Program-made: the position numbers and the translations under genes
The notes under the pieces: generated by a model
What the model was told of the DNA's origin: nothing
Database searches by the model: none
What the model saw: only the letters and a program-made list of their open reading frames with translations
Source: Beverwykella pulmonaria
Taxonomy: Eukaryota; Ascomycota; Dothideomycetes; Pleosporales; Melanommataceae
Assembly: GCA_001599595.1 (NCBI GenBank)
Contig: BCHH01000018.1
Coordinates: 62,001-126,000, forward strand
Direction: 5' to 3'
Length of the DNA stretch: 64,000 bases
Shown here: piece by piece, positions 35,725 through 46,898 of the stretch
Layout: every line of letters begins with the position of its first letter
How positions within the stretch are numbered: the stretch's first letter is position 1

Positions 35725-38043
35725 ACGCAGTGAGATACCCTGATCAATGGACCAACCAAACCTCGAACCGCCAGACCTCCATTTCTTCTCTTGTCATTAT
35801 TCTTCTTCCGATCTCATCCTCAAGCGAACATTTGGGTTTTCACTTTTACCATTGCATCATACGGAGTTTTGGCATTTATTAGCCCTACAGTGTTCGCCTA
35901 AATTGTGAGCGTACACGGTGATGGAGGAACTTGTGTATCATACTATATTATGGACAGGAGCGTTTTCGGCGCAGTGGGTGTTATGGCAAGCAAATGGGTG
36001 CATTCTGGTAACGTTTTGTGGTCGGACTAGTGGAAAACAGGTGCGTACCTTGGCAGCATATGCAGGGCGTGGGAAAGAGAAAAGGATATCGTACTACTTT
36101 GCTTTGAGCGACAAGGCTCGGTGTCGGGGTTGGTCCTTGTTTTTACTTCCTAGATGTGTATTTCTGTCGGAGAATATGGATCACCTCCATGTAGTGAGAT
36201 TTGATTACTTTTGCGTTTACGTATCCTTGTGTTTACCATTTCACGTTTCTAGATGTCGGTTTTGGTGTTCTGTGTATTCCTTCCCTTTGTACAATGCGGA
36301 AACATCGCATTGATACACCATTTTTGGCTGTCACTACATGGGATGGTGCACCAGTCATCGTTCTTCTCGCTCTACATGGGCCTGTAGGCTCTTCTTTCTT
36401 GTCCGGCCCCCAATCGCCTTCGAGGAAGCCGCTGCAAGAACCGTGTCTACCTCATGTTGGGCTCTGGAGTCCAGTCATTCATGGGCGCGCATCGCCAACT
36501 TTGTGACAGATCGTTGGCGAAACAAGTATGACTGTACCATCTCTTCGTCCTGTTTCCTGCATTACTACAAACCATACAGTCACTAACGAAACTGACTTCC
36601 CACCCGTCAACGCAAGTCTTGGCATACTAGCCAAAATTTCGCCACAACCTTGGCAAGTGATTGTCACCGTACAATAAAGTACTTATATGTCACAGCCAGA
36701 GCCTGCAAAGGATGTGGTCAGAGCGGGTTGGCTGCCATCCCTACTGGCGTACCTGTTTTCTGCCCTTAATAGATTATTGGGCTACGAGGTAGTAGTAGTA
36801 GTCACGATACTGTGGGTGGCAGAAGTAAATCGATTTTCGAAATAATTGTTGCACGAAACCCAACAACAGTCCACCGTATTGGCCAAGACGAGACTAACTC
36901 TTCGCGGTGAATACACTCCTTGACACGAAACGCCGACTCTGTGATTTCGTCGCTCGTCTAAAATCTCCTCTCTCCAACTTCGACGATTGCCATATTGCAA
37001 ACTTTCTCAATTGAGCTCGAAAATTCGCTGCTTTCGAAGGACAGATGACGGACTCTTGTCGCTTTATTAGTAGATGAAAGGAAGTTCGAAGATCAAATTT
37101 CTGAGTAAGGGCATATCCATTTCTTGCTTTGGGGTTATTTAGCCTTGTGTCACAAGTTTACGATGAAGTAGAGTAGCTTGAGCTGAGAACATGTATACCA
37201 ATGCCTCTTATACTTTTTGCCTCGAATATCGTGCACTCAGGCTCTATGCATTTCCTACTCCTCCTTCCAGCCTTGCGCAGAAGTGACTGTCACTCATTTC
37301 GTTCCTAGTATTGTTTCATCCTTCAATTTTCTCAGTTAGACCACCAAACCCACCAATCTGCAGGATTGCTCGTCTGCCTTGCCATGCCACCAGCGCCACT
37401 TCACTCGGAAAATACTGTAGCCTAAAGAATGAATTATGAAGCTCTGAGACAAAAGGTTTAGCGAATAAGATATTTCCGCCCTACACACACGAAATGAAAT
37501 TGTCAAAAGGGGGCATGCCGAAAGTCTTCGCATGTGTAAGGCTGGCGCTTATTCACCTGGCTGAGACAGATACACATTGCATACTGACAGCGGCCCCTGC
37601 GAGTCTGAGATGCTCCGACCGATGGGAACCGTAATCGTCCATATTTTAAAGTCGTACGTACAGTTGGTGGTAGCAGTCAAGAAGGCAATAGTCTCAGCCT
37701 CACTCACTGAGAAATGAGCCTCCACGATGTGATCCATTGAGCTCACATTGCTTTCAGCCCATGCTTACAAGGCGCTTAGATTCTAGGTGGTCGACCACAA
37801 AATAGTGTAGACTGTTACTGTGTATGTCTTGGAAAGCCAAATCCGCCCCAACAATCAGACCAATACGAACGAGTTTGGAGCCGCGAATTCGAGGTCAACT
37901 CTTTTAAATCTTCAACGCTGCCCTTTTGAAAAGCAGCGACGGCTCTGTTTATATTGAATATCGTAGAAGATCCTTCTTTGCGGTTTCATAGTTTCCAGAT
38001 TCTTTGTTCTTCATCCCGTCCATGCGCTCAAGCAGAAGTCACC
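35725..38043. other. Gene-poor interval
   Basis: Contains a GTA trinucleotide run (36789-36802) and short unsupported frames. A minus-strand frame (37549-37746, starting MSSMDHIVEAHFSVSEA) looks mildly coding-like, but I cannot extend it by splicing or assign it. Confidence 0.4.
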
Positions 38044-39781
38044 ATGGGCAACTCACTCACCTCGACCTTCAGCGTAGAGAAAGCTTGCAGGGCACAAAAT
38101 GTTACCTTCAACGTCTCGGAATGCTTTCCTCAATTCCAATACAGCTCAACGAACAATATTGTGGGGGTATCTTCCCTCGGTAGTGTCAAACGTGGCGAGC
38201 TCAAGATAGAGCCTGATGCTGCGGGACTAGGGGTAAGAGCATTATTACGAGGAACAAACAACATTGATGCGTGATTGCTAATAAGTGAGGCAGATTTTGT
38301 TGGCATTCATCATCCCGAGTGCCCTCGCGTTAGTGTTTGGTGCCATCTTGGCTGTCCGTCCAATCAGTGATAATGTTGTGCCTGAAAGGTGAAATTTACT
38401 ACGTACAAACATCGGAACTTTCACGCCTAACCACCCATTTAGACTTAAATCAGGAATATTCATCAGGGTAATCAATCGTATCGCCCCAGCGCGTCCCGAC
38501 GGCCGAAAAGTTGTTTTTGAAGGTCGTACTTCTAATAGTAAAAATACTCGAATATCCAGGTTCAGACCGGATCATGAGAGCCAATTACAAGGGAAAGGCC
38601 ATGTGAATAGTGCGCGACCAGAATATCCCCGGACACAGAATGGCTCCTCATCTCAATCATTTCTATTCAACCAAGGCAACGAACATCACTCACAGTATTC
38701 GGCCCATAGCCTGCATCCACCACGCCGCAACCCATATAATAACGAACACCCTTCGACTTCATCCCTCCAGAGAATGCAAGATGAAATTTCACGCGTCGAC
38801 AACCTATATAACAACGAACACCCCTCTTCGCCTTCCATTGACGTTGCAATCGACAAGACTTCCTCACAATCAGATGAGAGACCGCCATTCAACGAAGTCT
38901 TCTACGACGTGCTGCAGGCGGCTCTCCAAGCCATCACAGATTCACAAATCTTGCTATCTATCGCTTTCAGCGCCAGCTTCTACTATAATGGAAAATGCCA
39001 GATGATTCTCTATCATTTTCGCTTAGCGATCGATATAGTCGAGATAGCATGTGCGAATGCATTCCTATCCCTTCTACTAGTGCGAGACTACTGGAAAGCA
39101 CCATTTTCAGCCGGAATCAGGATAATCGCACTTTTGCTTAGCATTCTTCTGCTCGCCAGCCTTCTCCAACTCCAAAAGGATCGCGGGTACTCGGCAGAAA
39201 AACTCCCTCCACTGGAGAGGAAAGATAGTCTGTTGCTACTGAAAGCTACTTGCTTTCTCTTCAAAGACTTCGCCGACGCTGTCTTCACCAACGGTACCAA
39301 TGCGACGCTCAACAACGCTGCCAACCAATTCACTAACACTACCAACCAATTCGTTGCCACCGTCCTCACCAACCAAAGCTCCAACGCTACCGCCCTTACT
39401 CCCCAACAATACAAATTAGTCGGACCTCTCGACTACAACACTACCCACCACGAATGGATCATCCTCATCGCGCTCGCGATAAACCTCCTGCTCACCCTCC
39501 TTTACGCAGTTTTCAGGCACTTCCGAAGACGAGTGTGGGACCGCTTTGCGCGTTATCTCTTCTTCTCCTACTCTGCAGCTACTTGGGGTTTTTGTTTGTT
39601 CGTCCTGTCCAAGAACGCCACGTATATTTTTGATTTGAGAAGGTGGGTGAAAGCCTCGGGGTGGTTTGGTAATGAATCGGAGGATTACGTTGGGATGGGG
39701 CAGTGGGCGGCGTTGATGGCCATGGGGACGATTTTGTTGAGTGGGTTGGATCAGTGGAAGCCTAGGGGTACTGGGAAATAA
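38044..39781 (+). CDS. Polytopic membrane protein, unknown function
   Basis: Three exons: 38044-38232, 38294-38388, 38467-39781; 532 residues. The N-terminus is short and soluble, followed by a span on exon 2 (ILLAFIIPSALALVFGAIL). A long polar, Asn/Ser/His-rich segment has an imperfect internal repeat (NPYNNEHPSTSS and NLYNNEHPSSPS). At least four to five further spans follow (ILLSIAFSASFYY, IVEIACANAFLSLLLV, IIALLLSILLLASLL, WIILIALAINLLLTLLY, LFFSYSAATWGFCLFVL). A loop rich in Asn-X-Thr/Ser sequons (NTTNQF, NQSSNATA) should face outside. The start sits in a good context (CACCATGG). No family recognised; fungal proteins of this shape are usually annotated only as integral membrane proteins. 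Confidence 0.75.
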
Positions 39782-41067
39782 GTATTCATGGCGCCCTTGG
39801 TGTCTGTAACCTAAAAGAGGGATATGTACGCTGGGTAAGAGATGGACGACGTCAATGAGTTAGAGTAGAGGCTAACAATGGTAAGCTTTAATGTAAGTTT
39901 AGACTGAAAGATTAATTTGTTTTTTGCTTAATGCATCAGTCTTAGAAATCTTGTCTTCTTTTTTCTTTTACTTTTTCCCTCCATACTACATGTTCTAAAT
40001 CCCACTGAAATATTGTGTGGAGATGGAAGCAAGGAGCAGTAGAGTCAACGTCTTATCTCTACGCTGTCTCAAAGCATCCTTGAGACTGACCTCCCAATCA
40101 TCGTCTTGCATGTCAATCCAAACTGTTCTTTCGACCACCTCAAGATAGATAACTTGTAAGCAGGGTACTGCTGCCGTGCTGATTCATTTGCTGTACTATA
40201 TAGCTGGCTCGGCTGATTGTATCTCGTCAGGAACAGACCACTCAGATCATACATACACACACAATACACATCTATATACACCACCCTGCTTACATAATGT
40301 CACGGCGGCATGGTGGGCAGAATCCAAACTGATCTATTGACGAGAACAATCAAGCTGTAGGCTTGATTGTCTATGGGTAAGGCCATATATCCTGCAGAAA
40401 AGGCTGAGCGCCACAGTCGTATTCTTCAGCCATACACATCAGTCTATGTGGCACCGTCACACATAACTCCTGTGTAAATGTCGGTATTCGGTCGATGTCG
40501 ACTTTGACGATGACTTTTATGTATTTTCATTTCATAAATCCATACTTGCGATTAATATCCCTCACCATATAGCGAGACGTACTCCGTAGCGAGAAAATTA
40601 CAGGTACTTAGACTTCAAAGTAGTAGACTTTTATCTACATCTAGATGTCTGTGCTATACTGTTCGGGGTATATTACCAATCTTGTTGTTGCGCCACGCCA
40701 TGCTACGCCCTCCGGACATGCACGGTCGGCCGCGGCCCGGACCGTACCCTCCTGTATATAGGACCGTTCTCCCTGATAACCTCTTCTCGCTCCATCTTAG
40801 TGTAGTTGAAATAGAGCCAACTTATCCCTTCATTTGCCTCGCGCATCCACGATGGTGAAGACCGAGCCAGTCATCACAAGAATAGTATAAGCTTAGCAAC
40901 CACCATGATTCAAGCAAAGAGCTGAAGCTAGAAAGATAGTAGATATATACGAGGCCCTACTCCTATTACTTTATTAGGGAGTTACTCTTGCTCGTATCCA
41001 CCAACTAGCTTTAAATCGTCCGTACCCTGCGTTCCTATTAGCTTTACTGTAGATCTATTCATCATCT
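39782..41067. other. Intergenic with an orphan promoter-like block
   Basis: Holds a GC-rich palindrome, a TATA box and a 12-codon reading frame (40722-40890), listed separately. Sequence between 40900 and 41060 is AT-biased with many TTA/CTA triplets and could be a mutated mobile-element fragment, but no protein motif is secure. Confidence 0.35.
40722..40890 (+). promoter_or_regulatory. Orphan promoter-like block and truncated reading frame
   Basis: A near-palindrome from ACGGTC to GACCGT with a CCGCGG centre (40722-40745) precedes TATATA (40755-40760). A pyrimidine-rich leader follows, then an ATG at 40852 opening a frame of 12 codons (MVKTEPVITRIV) to a TAA at 40888. CGG/CCG palindromes suit Zn2Cys6 regulators. 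The order looks like a gene whose body has been lost. I infer this; a chance arrangement is possible. Confidence 0.3.
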
Positions 41068-42815
41068 TTAAGACATACCTTTATATATGAAAGTAGCCAT
41101 GAAAGTACTGCCTGTTAAGAGTAGACTTAACATAACATAGATCCACATCGCCTTCCGAACATGTAGCACCCCAGAATTACTTTCTGTCGCGGTTGATGGC
41201 ACATGGATGAGGTTGGAAGAGAAGATCGCCTTTGCCTGTTAGCTCGTCGCCTTTCAATACTTGGACTGATTTCAATATAATTACTGCTAATAAATTGGCC
41301 GGCAGGTAAAGAGTCGCAATGAAAGCAAGGACTGTCATAAGATGCGACTCTACTCCAGATTTTAGGAGAATGCTCTTGAGAGTGTCTCGTTGATGGTGTG
41401 CGGCTGTCCCAATCTGAGTAAGCTCCTTGATATTACTGTTCGCAGTACGAATACTCCTGCGATCTAAAAGTTTCTGTAGCTGTAATATTGCGTTAGGTGC
41501 AATTCATAGCAGAGCTAAGGAACTCACTAAGAACGAAGTCCTCTCCAATTGAGTCCGCAATAGGCCCGATTGAGCAATATAGTGTTGCATCCTCATCATA
41601 TACTCAGGTAGTTGCTTGAGCTCGCTACAACTGATATCGGCTACACCCTCATCAAGAGAGTTAGGCGCAGTCCAACTTTGAAGCATGGAGGCAATTTCTT
41701 TAGTTGACCCAAGAATTTCTTGGGACAGAGATAGTGTATCCACCAGTCTCTCCACGCGTTGACAGTCTAGGAAAGTGACTTTATAATCTGGCAGACGGGA
41801 GCCTAGTGAAGAATATAATGCCTTATCTCTCTAGTTTATCACTATCACTAATGAAACACTTAATTTTGATTTGGTTGTACGCACCAACGGTTCCATCAAA
41901 AGGCGCTGATCGTTCAAGAACCACCGCCAATCTGACAAAGTTGTTCCAAGCAAAATTGCGTGTAAATTTATGGGATGATGGATGCAGTCTTTCCGAGAAA
42001 TCTCATCCCATAAAATTCGCTTGCATCGCTTGAAGAGTTGGATGAATAGCCAAACTGAAGTTTTTGCTCGATTGTTATACTTTTGATAGACAAGAGCTTG
42101 TCGCAGAGACCAGGGATTGGTAAGACATGGTCTTCCATGCCTCTCGTACGTTCGAAGTAAGTAGCATACTTCTAAAAATAATAAACACTAGTATCTTCCT
42201 AGAAATCTTTGATTGCTTACCATAACCACTGTTGTTTGTCTTCCTATCTGAATAGAGGATGTTGTTTTCGCAGAGATTGAAGTGCGGGTCATCATCGCCT
42301 GTTATCTTCGCACCGAAGGCATATAGCGCGTCAAGAAAGTAAGGAGGCACCTTGTAAGCAATAAGTAACTTTTGCATTGCTTCGACAGATATCTGTAAAT
42401 GGCTCCAGGATGATAACTGATGAATGAAGCTTGACAATTGTGAGCGGTTTCGGCTAATTTACAATCCATTGTCTTGGCTTACTACATTGTGTCCTGTGCA
42501 ATTCCTATATCGTTCTATACGCCTTTACATATTAGAAAAACTTGCTGTAAAAAGGTTTACCAAGTGCGACTTGCCACATCAAAGATTGATTTTGTCACTT
42601 TTCCATTGAAATATTAGTGACACAACCAGTGGACATGGGGCATACTTACCAAATCCTGCTGGATCAATCCGCCATCTTTCCACATCTCCTTGACCACCAA
42701 ATATACGAGGTCCCTCCGAAGCAAGTCTTTGAAGATGTATATCCCTTTTTGAAGGGTTGTACGACAGACATTGGAAATATTCTTCCCATCCTTGATCGGT
42801 ATTTGCGTTACACAT
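41068..42815 (-). CDS. CorA-like two-span membrane protein (fungal CorA-like transporter family)
   Basis: Seven exons: 42815-42650, 42597-42561, 42453-42221, 42171-41885, 41830-41528, 41479-41285, 41235-41068; 462 residues. Introns of 43 to 107 nt hide it from open-frame scans. Spliced blocks read SQLSSFIHQLSSWSHLQI, YKVPPYFLDALYAFGAKI, PWSLRQALVYQKYNNRA, LLGTTLSDWRWFLNDQ, then a coiled-coil-like stretch (LSLSQEILGSTKEIASML; LLDRRSIRTANSNIKEL). Two C-terminal spans follow: MTVLAFIATLYLPANLLA and AMWIYVMLSLLLTGSTFM. This is the layout of ascomycete CorA-like proteins: large helical N-terminal part, long stalk helix, two spans. A classical GMN loop is not visible, so magnesium transport is doubtful. 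It is divergent from the 948-residue kinase gene with 300 bp between starts, so the two may be co-regulated. Confidence 0.75.
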
Positions 42816-43115
42816 CTTCGATAAGACTCAATGAAACAAAAAGAGCGAGGAGATTTTCGATAAGACACTCCGAACTCGCCTTCAAGAGCCCCGCAGTTTG
42901 TACAACCTGCGAAGTACGTCCACTACTGATTTGTCTCACCGGATCGGAAGTGCTCACTCCGGTTGGCCCATAAAATCGCTCATGCATTAGCCCGAGACCA
43001 ACCTCAAGTCGACTAGTCTGCATGGCCTCAGACCTGTGTTTTGCTCCACGACCCTTCTTATTTTGGTTCTCCCCGCTTACCCTTTCCCCATACAACGACA
43101 CCCACCTCTCCACCA
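42816..43115. promoter_or_regulatory. Shared divergent promoter, CorA-like gene and tandem-kinase gene
   Basis: The 300 bp between the two starts is the only space for both promoters. No specific site was recognised. Confidence 0.45.
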
Positions 43116-46010
43116 ATGTCGAAGCTTAATGATTTAAGACATCAAATCCAATCACTCAAGAGACCGGCTGCGGGTCAAAAAACTCGTCACTTTCTCCCAA
43201 ATGGGTCTTTAGAGAACATTTTGACTTTGGGTGTTGTGGAAGATGTTCTCTCCGATCCCTTGTTTAAAGTTCCTTTATATAAGAGACATAGTGCGGCACA
43301 AACCATTGTAAATGAGGCTAGAAATGTCTTCGCAATTTTGGTTGAGCTGAAGTTGGGACATGCTCTTACTCGTTTCATTGAAAATGATATCATGGATAAA
43401 GACTTACCTGTGGAGGAAATGAGGCTGGAAAGCTTACTTCCTAACGGAGATGCACAAGAGTTTGTATGGCGTCAATGGGAGTATCTAGCATATGTTTTTC
43501 GAAAGGGACCATATCAGCGGCAAATCCGTACCGAAATTATTTTGCCATACCTCGACGAGAAAGAAATTGGTGGTGGCGGCTATTCCACAGTGTACGAAAT
43601 CCTCATTCACCACGAGCATCAGTACTTCGAGCGAAATCATGCAAAGGCTGTAAGATTACCATTAATCTATTCAACTTTAGCACTGATTTAGCCTTAGGGA
43701 GTCTGTATGGTCCGTAAAAAGCTTACGGCATTCAATACCATGTCTACATCAAAAGATGAAGCAGAACTTTTGTTCCTACTTGGCAGCCATAAACACAACA
43801 ATATCGTGGAACTTGTAACATCTTATTCGCAAGATGGAGTGCCAAATTTGATCTTTGAGCGAGCAGATATGGACCTACATGATTTCTTGCTCCAGGAAAG
43901 ACGTATCCATGGATTCGAAGGGGATAGAGCGATATTTACGGCACTTCATGGTCTCTCGAGCGGCTTAAAGTACATTCATAGCTTTAAGCTATCAGAATCT
44001 TATCACACTGAGGTGTCAACCCAACACATGTTTGGATCCCATCAAGACATCAAACCACGAAACATATTGGTCCGAGGTACTAAGTTTATACTTGCAGATT
44101 TTGGTCTAATGAGACTAAAGACAAGCGAGGAGGATTCTAAAACTCTGTGGAAAGATGGAACTTATGAATACGGAGCCCCAGAATGCCGAAATCCCGTAAC
44201 TTTTCAACAAGGACAGATTGGGCGTGCATCCGACATATGGTCCCTAGGGTGCATCGTTTCAGAGCTCATGGTCTATATGCAGAGCGGCCATACGGGGGTT
44301 TCAGCTTTCCGAAACTTACGTGTTATGGATAATACGTATGGAAAAACCAGATGTTTTCATGACAACGTTGGCCTAAATCAACAGGTCATGGAATATCTGT
44401 TGAAGATCGGAGAGGAAACTGAAGTGGGCGCTAAGTTGAAGCCTATTTCTGAGCTCTCTCTTTTAATTCATGATATGTTTGCTACAGTACCCGCGAACCG
44501 GCCTGATGCCGACCTAGTTGAAAGCTACCTCTCTCGCATTAGTACAAAGGCTCTTCTAAAGGATCTACTAGGAGCCCTTAGCATGTATCTCATTACTCCG
44601 GGTGGTGATTCAACCACCCATGTTTTCCGAGCAAGACTTCGACTAGAAGAGAAACGTCTTCGCGCCTGGGCATCAGTACTAGGTCTTCATCCGATCTATG
44701 AACTTACGACGCTACGTCCACAAATGTTCACTTCCTTTTCTTCAATATGGAAAGATCTGGAGTCCGCCATTCGAGATCTTCAACTCGATCAACCGTTCGA
44801 GGGATCACAATTCAACGAGGATTTTGTGGTGTTAAAAATGCACCAAACAAACGATAGCATCTACGCCAATCTTTCAGATGGTGACAAAGCCTCCGCAGAC
44901 GGCATATTCGCCGCTTTTAGTACAGCAGACACAGCAAGTAAAGACTTGTTGTCAATCAGTCAACTCGCTCGACGAAAAGACTTTCAATACGAGGATATAG
45001 GTGCAATAGCGGCGATGAAATATATGTCTATACTTCTTTCTCGGCAGCCAGACAATTTACCCCATGGTTCTAGGGTTGAGCAGTCGTTGATCGAAAAGGA
45101 CAACGAACAACCCGAGACATTCTGGTACAGTTTTGGTTATCAAGAGAACGAGAGAGACAAAGTCCTCATTGAGTGGAAAGGCTATGGTGCCAGTCGGAAA
45201 CAGGACCCCAAAAGTAGGAAATTTCAAGAGAGGGGAGAGGCCATGTTTGGCCGCATTCAAGGACTAGTTGCGATGTTGCGCCAACCCAAACCTTCAGGTT
45301 TCCGAGTCCTAGATTGTCTTGGCTGTTTTCATGATACTCAGCAGCAAAGGTTTGGCATCGTTTACAAGTTCCCATCCAACGAGTCCCTTCCAATTCGACT
45401 CCGTTACTTGCTAGGAAAGAGAGAGCATTTAAAGAGAATACAACCTCACATTGGAGAAAGGTTTGATTTGGCGAAAGCGCTTGCTGTTTCATTACACATG
45501 TTTCACATGTCAGGGTGGGTCCATAAAGATTTCAACTCGCACAACATTGCCTTCTTTCCCCCATCTAGTACACCTGACGAGGCACAATTTTCCCAGCCTT
45601 ACATTTTAGGCTTCCAACACAGCCGCGAAGACCAAGAGGGTGCATACACAGAGACCCCTGATCTCTTTAGTGAATGGAGACATTACCAACACCCAAAATA
45701 TGAACCAGGTTCAACGCCATTCAAGAGAGAATATGACTACTATTCATTTGGTCTTGTACTTTTGGAGATTGGTGGTTGGGAACCTCTGAGCAACATCTAC
45801 CGCAAGAGGGACACGGAGACTAGTTTGCAGCTGAGGGACCGATATACACGGATTTGCGACGGGAAGATTCTAGAGAAAATGGGGCCAACATATCATGCGG
45901 TCACTAAATCATGCCTTCAAGCAGATTCTCAAATTGGTGGCAAGGAGTTAAATTCATCTATTGACTTTCAAAGGGACGTGGTGGAGAGGCTCATTAGATG
46001 TTGTCTGTAA
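43116..46010 (+). CDS. Protein kinase plus C-terminal pseudokinase domain
   Basis: Two exons, 43116-43649 and 43698-46010; 948 residues. A helical N-terminal region (1-145) precedes a kinase domain: glycine loop IGGGGYSTVY (151-160), lysine in VRKKL (about 185), catalytic HQDIKPRNI (HQD 293-295), DFG 312-314, APE 338-340, then ASDIWSLGCIV. All key residues are present, so it is probably active. After a helical linker comes a second kinase-like domain (about 650-940): VLIEWKGYG, FDLAKALAVSLHMFHMSGW, VHKDFNSHNIAFFPP (HKD about 786-788), YILGFQHSRE where DFG should be, and YYSFGLVLLEIGGWEPL. The missing DFG makes it a likely pseudokinase. The same domain ends the HeLo protein at 51.3 kb. Introduced by the exon join HAKA-GVCMVRKK; the acceptor is the least certain part. 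Confidence 0.85.
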
Positions 46011-46898
46011 TACCCCATTTAATTCATACCATCCTATCTCCTATATATGTTATGCAATTTGAGGGCTTCCTGGCTTTTGAATCGAAAGTTGTTCCTCCTA
46101 AAAAAGCTTAGTCATGACTTCTCGAAGTGACTTGCCATGGAAAATTTACGCGGGTAAGCGGTTTCGGGATTCTCAATATATAGGCGTCATCTATGTGCTA
46201 TAGCACATATTTAGCTATGGCTACTAAACAGCGGCTTTAGACTTACATCGAAACTAAAATTTCCTCCCCCAAATAGCCTGGTCAAAAGCTGAACGAGCTT
46301 CGAGCCATCAATGTAACGTGCATCGAGTTTTTGGATCTCTACTGCCATCTAGTCCCTTGGGTAAGCAATCCGTGCTGTTCTGAAAGTCTAACCAGCGCTT
46401 ATTAGTAGGCTTTCATAGGGTGGACCCCGGTTTTGTGATGTCTCAAATCAATACATTTTGTGTTACATATTGAATATCCATTTACCAATAGCTCTAAGAT
46501 GTGTTCAAGTTCTCGGGAACCGAAGAAGCGCTACCGATACATCTCTAGACCGGTATTGGGGCTAAGAGGTCGTCTTTGGAACGCTTATCGGTTTCCGCTA
46601 ATTATCCAGCCAATAGCTGATAGCCGTATATTTTGGAGAAGATAAGCAACTCATGAAATGGCCATTCATATCCTTGTACTACCAACCTTTGTGAACTGAA
46701 GACCCCGCATTACTTTCACCGGTCTCCTGACTCACGCCACATAGCTGCCGCTCTTTCCCCAAGGTCTTCTTTCGCGGATTGGACATTTTCATTTGTAGTG
46801 ACATTCACACTCGAGCCTCAATTAGTTTTTACTTTAGTACCTTCTTAGACACTGACACGGTTCCGGTTTTGTGTTTGCCAGGATTGAAGATACTCAAA
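46011..46898. other. Intergenic spacer in the kinase cluster
   Basis: No gene seen. The right third should hold the promoter of the kinase-TPR gene. Confidence 0.45.

Noticed and set aside
36789..36802. GTA trinucleotide run
   Set aside because: Ordinary microsatellite, too short to be of interest.
40900..41060. Possible RIP-mutated transposon fragment (CTA/TTA-rich)
   Set aside because: No transposase motif or terminal repeats could be read; base bias alone is not enough.
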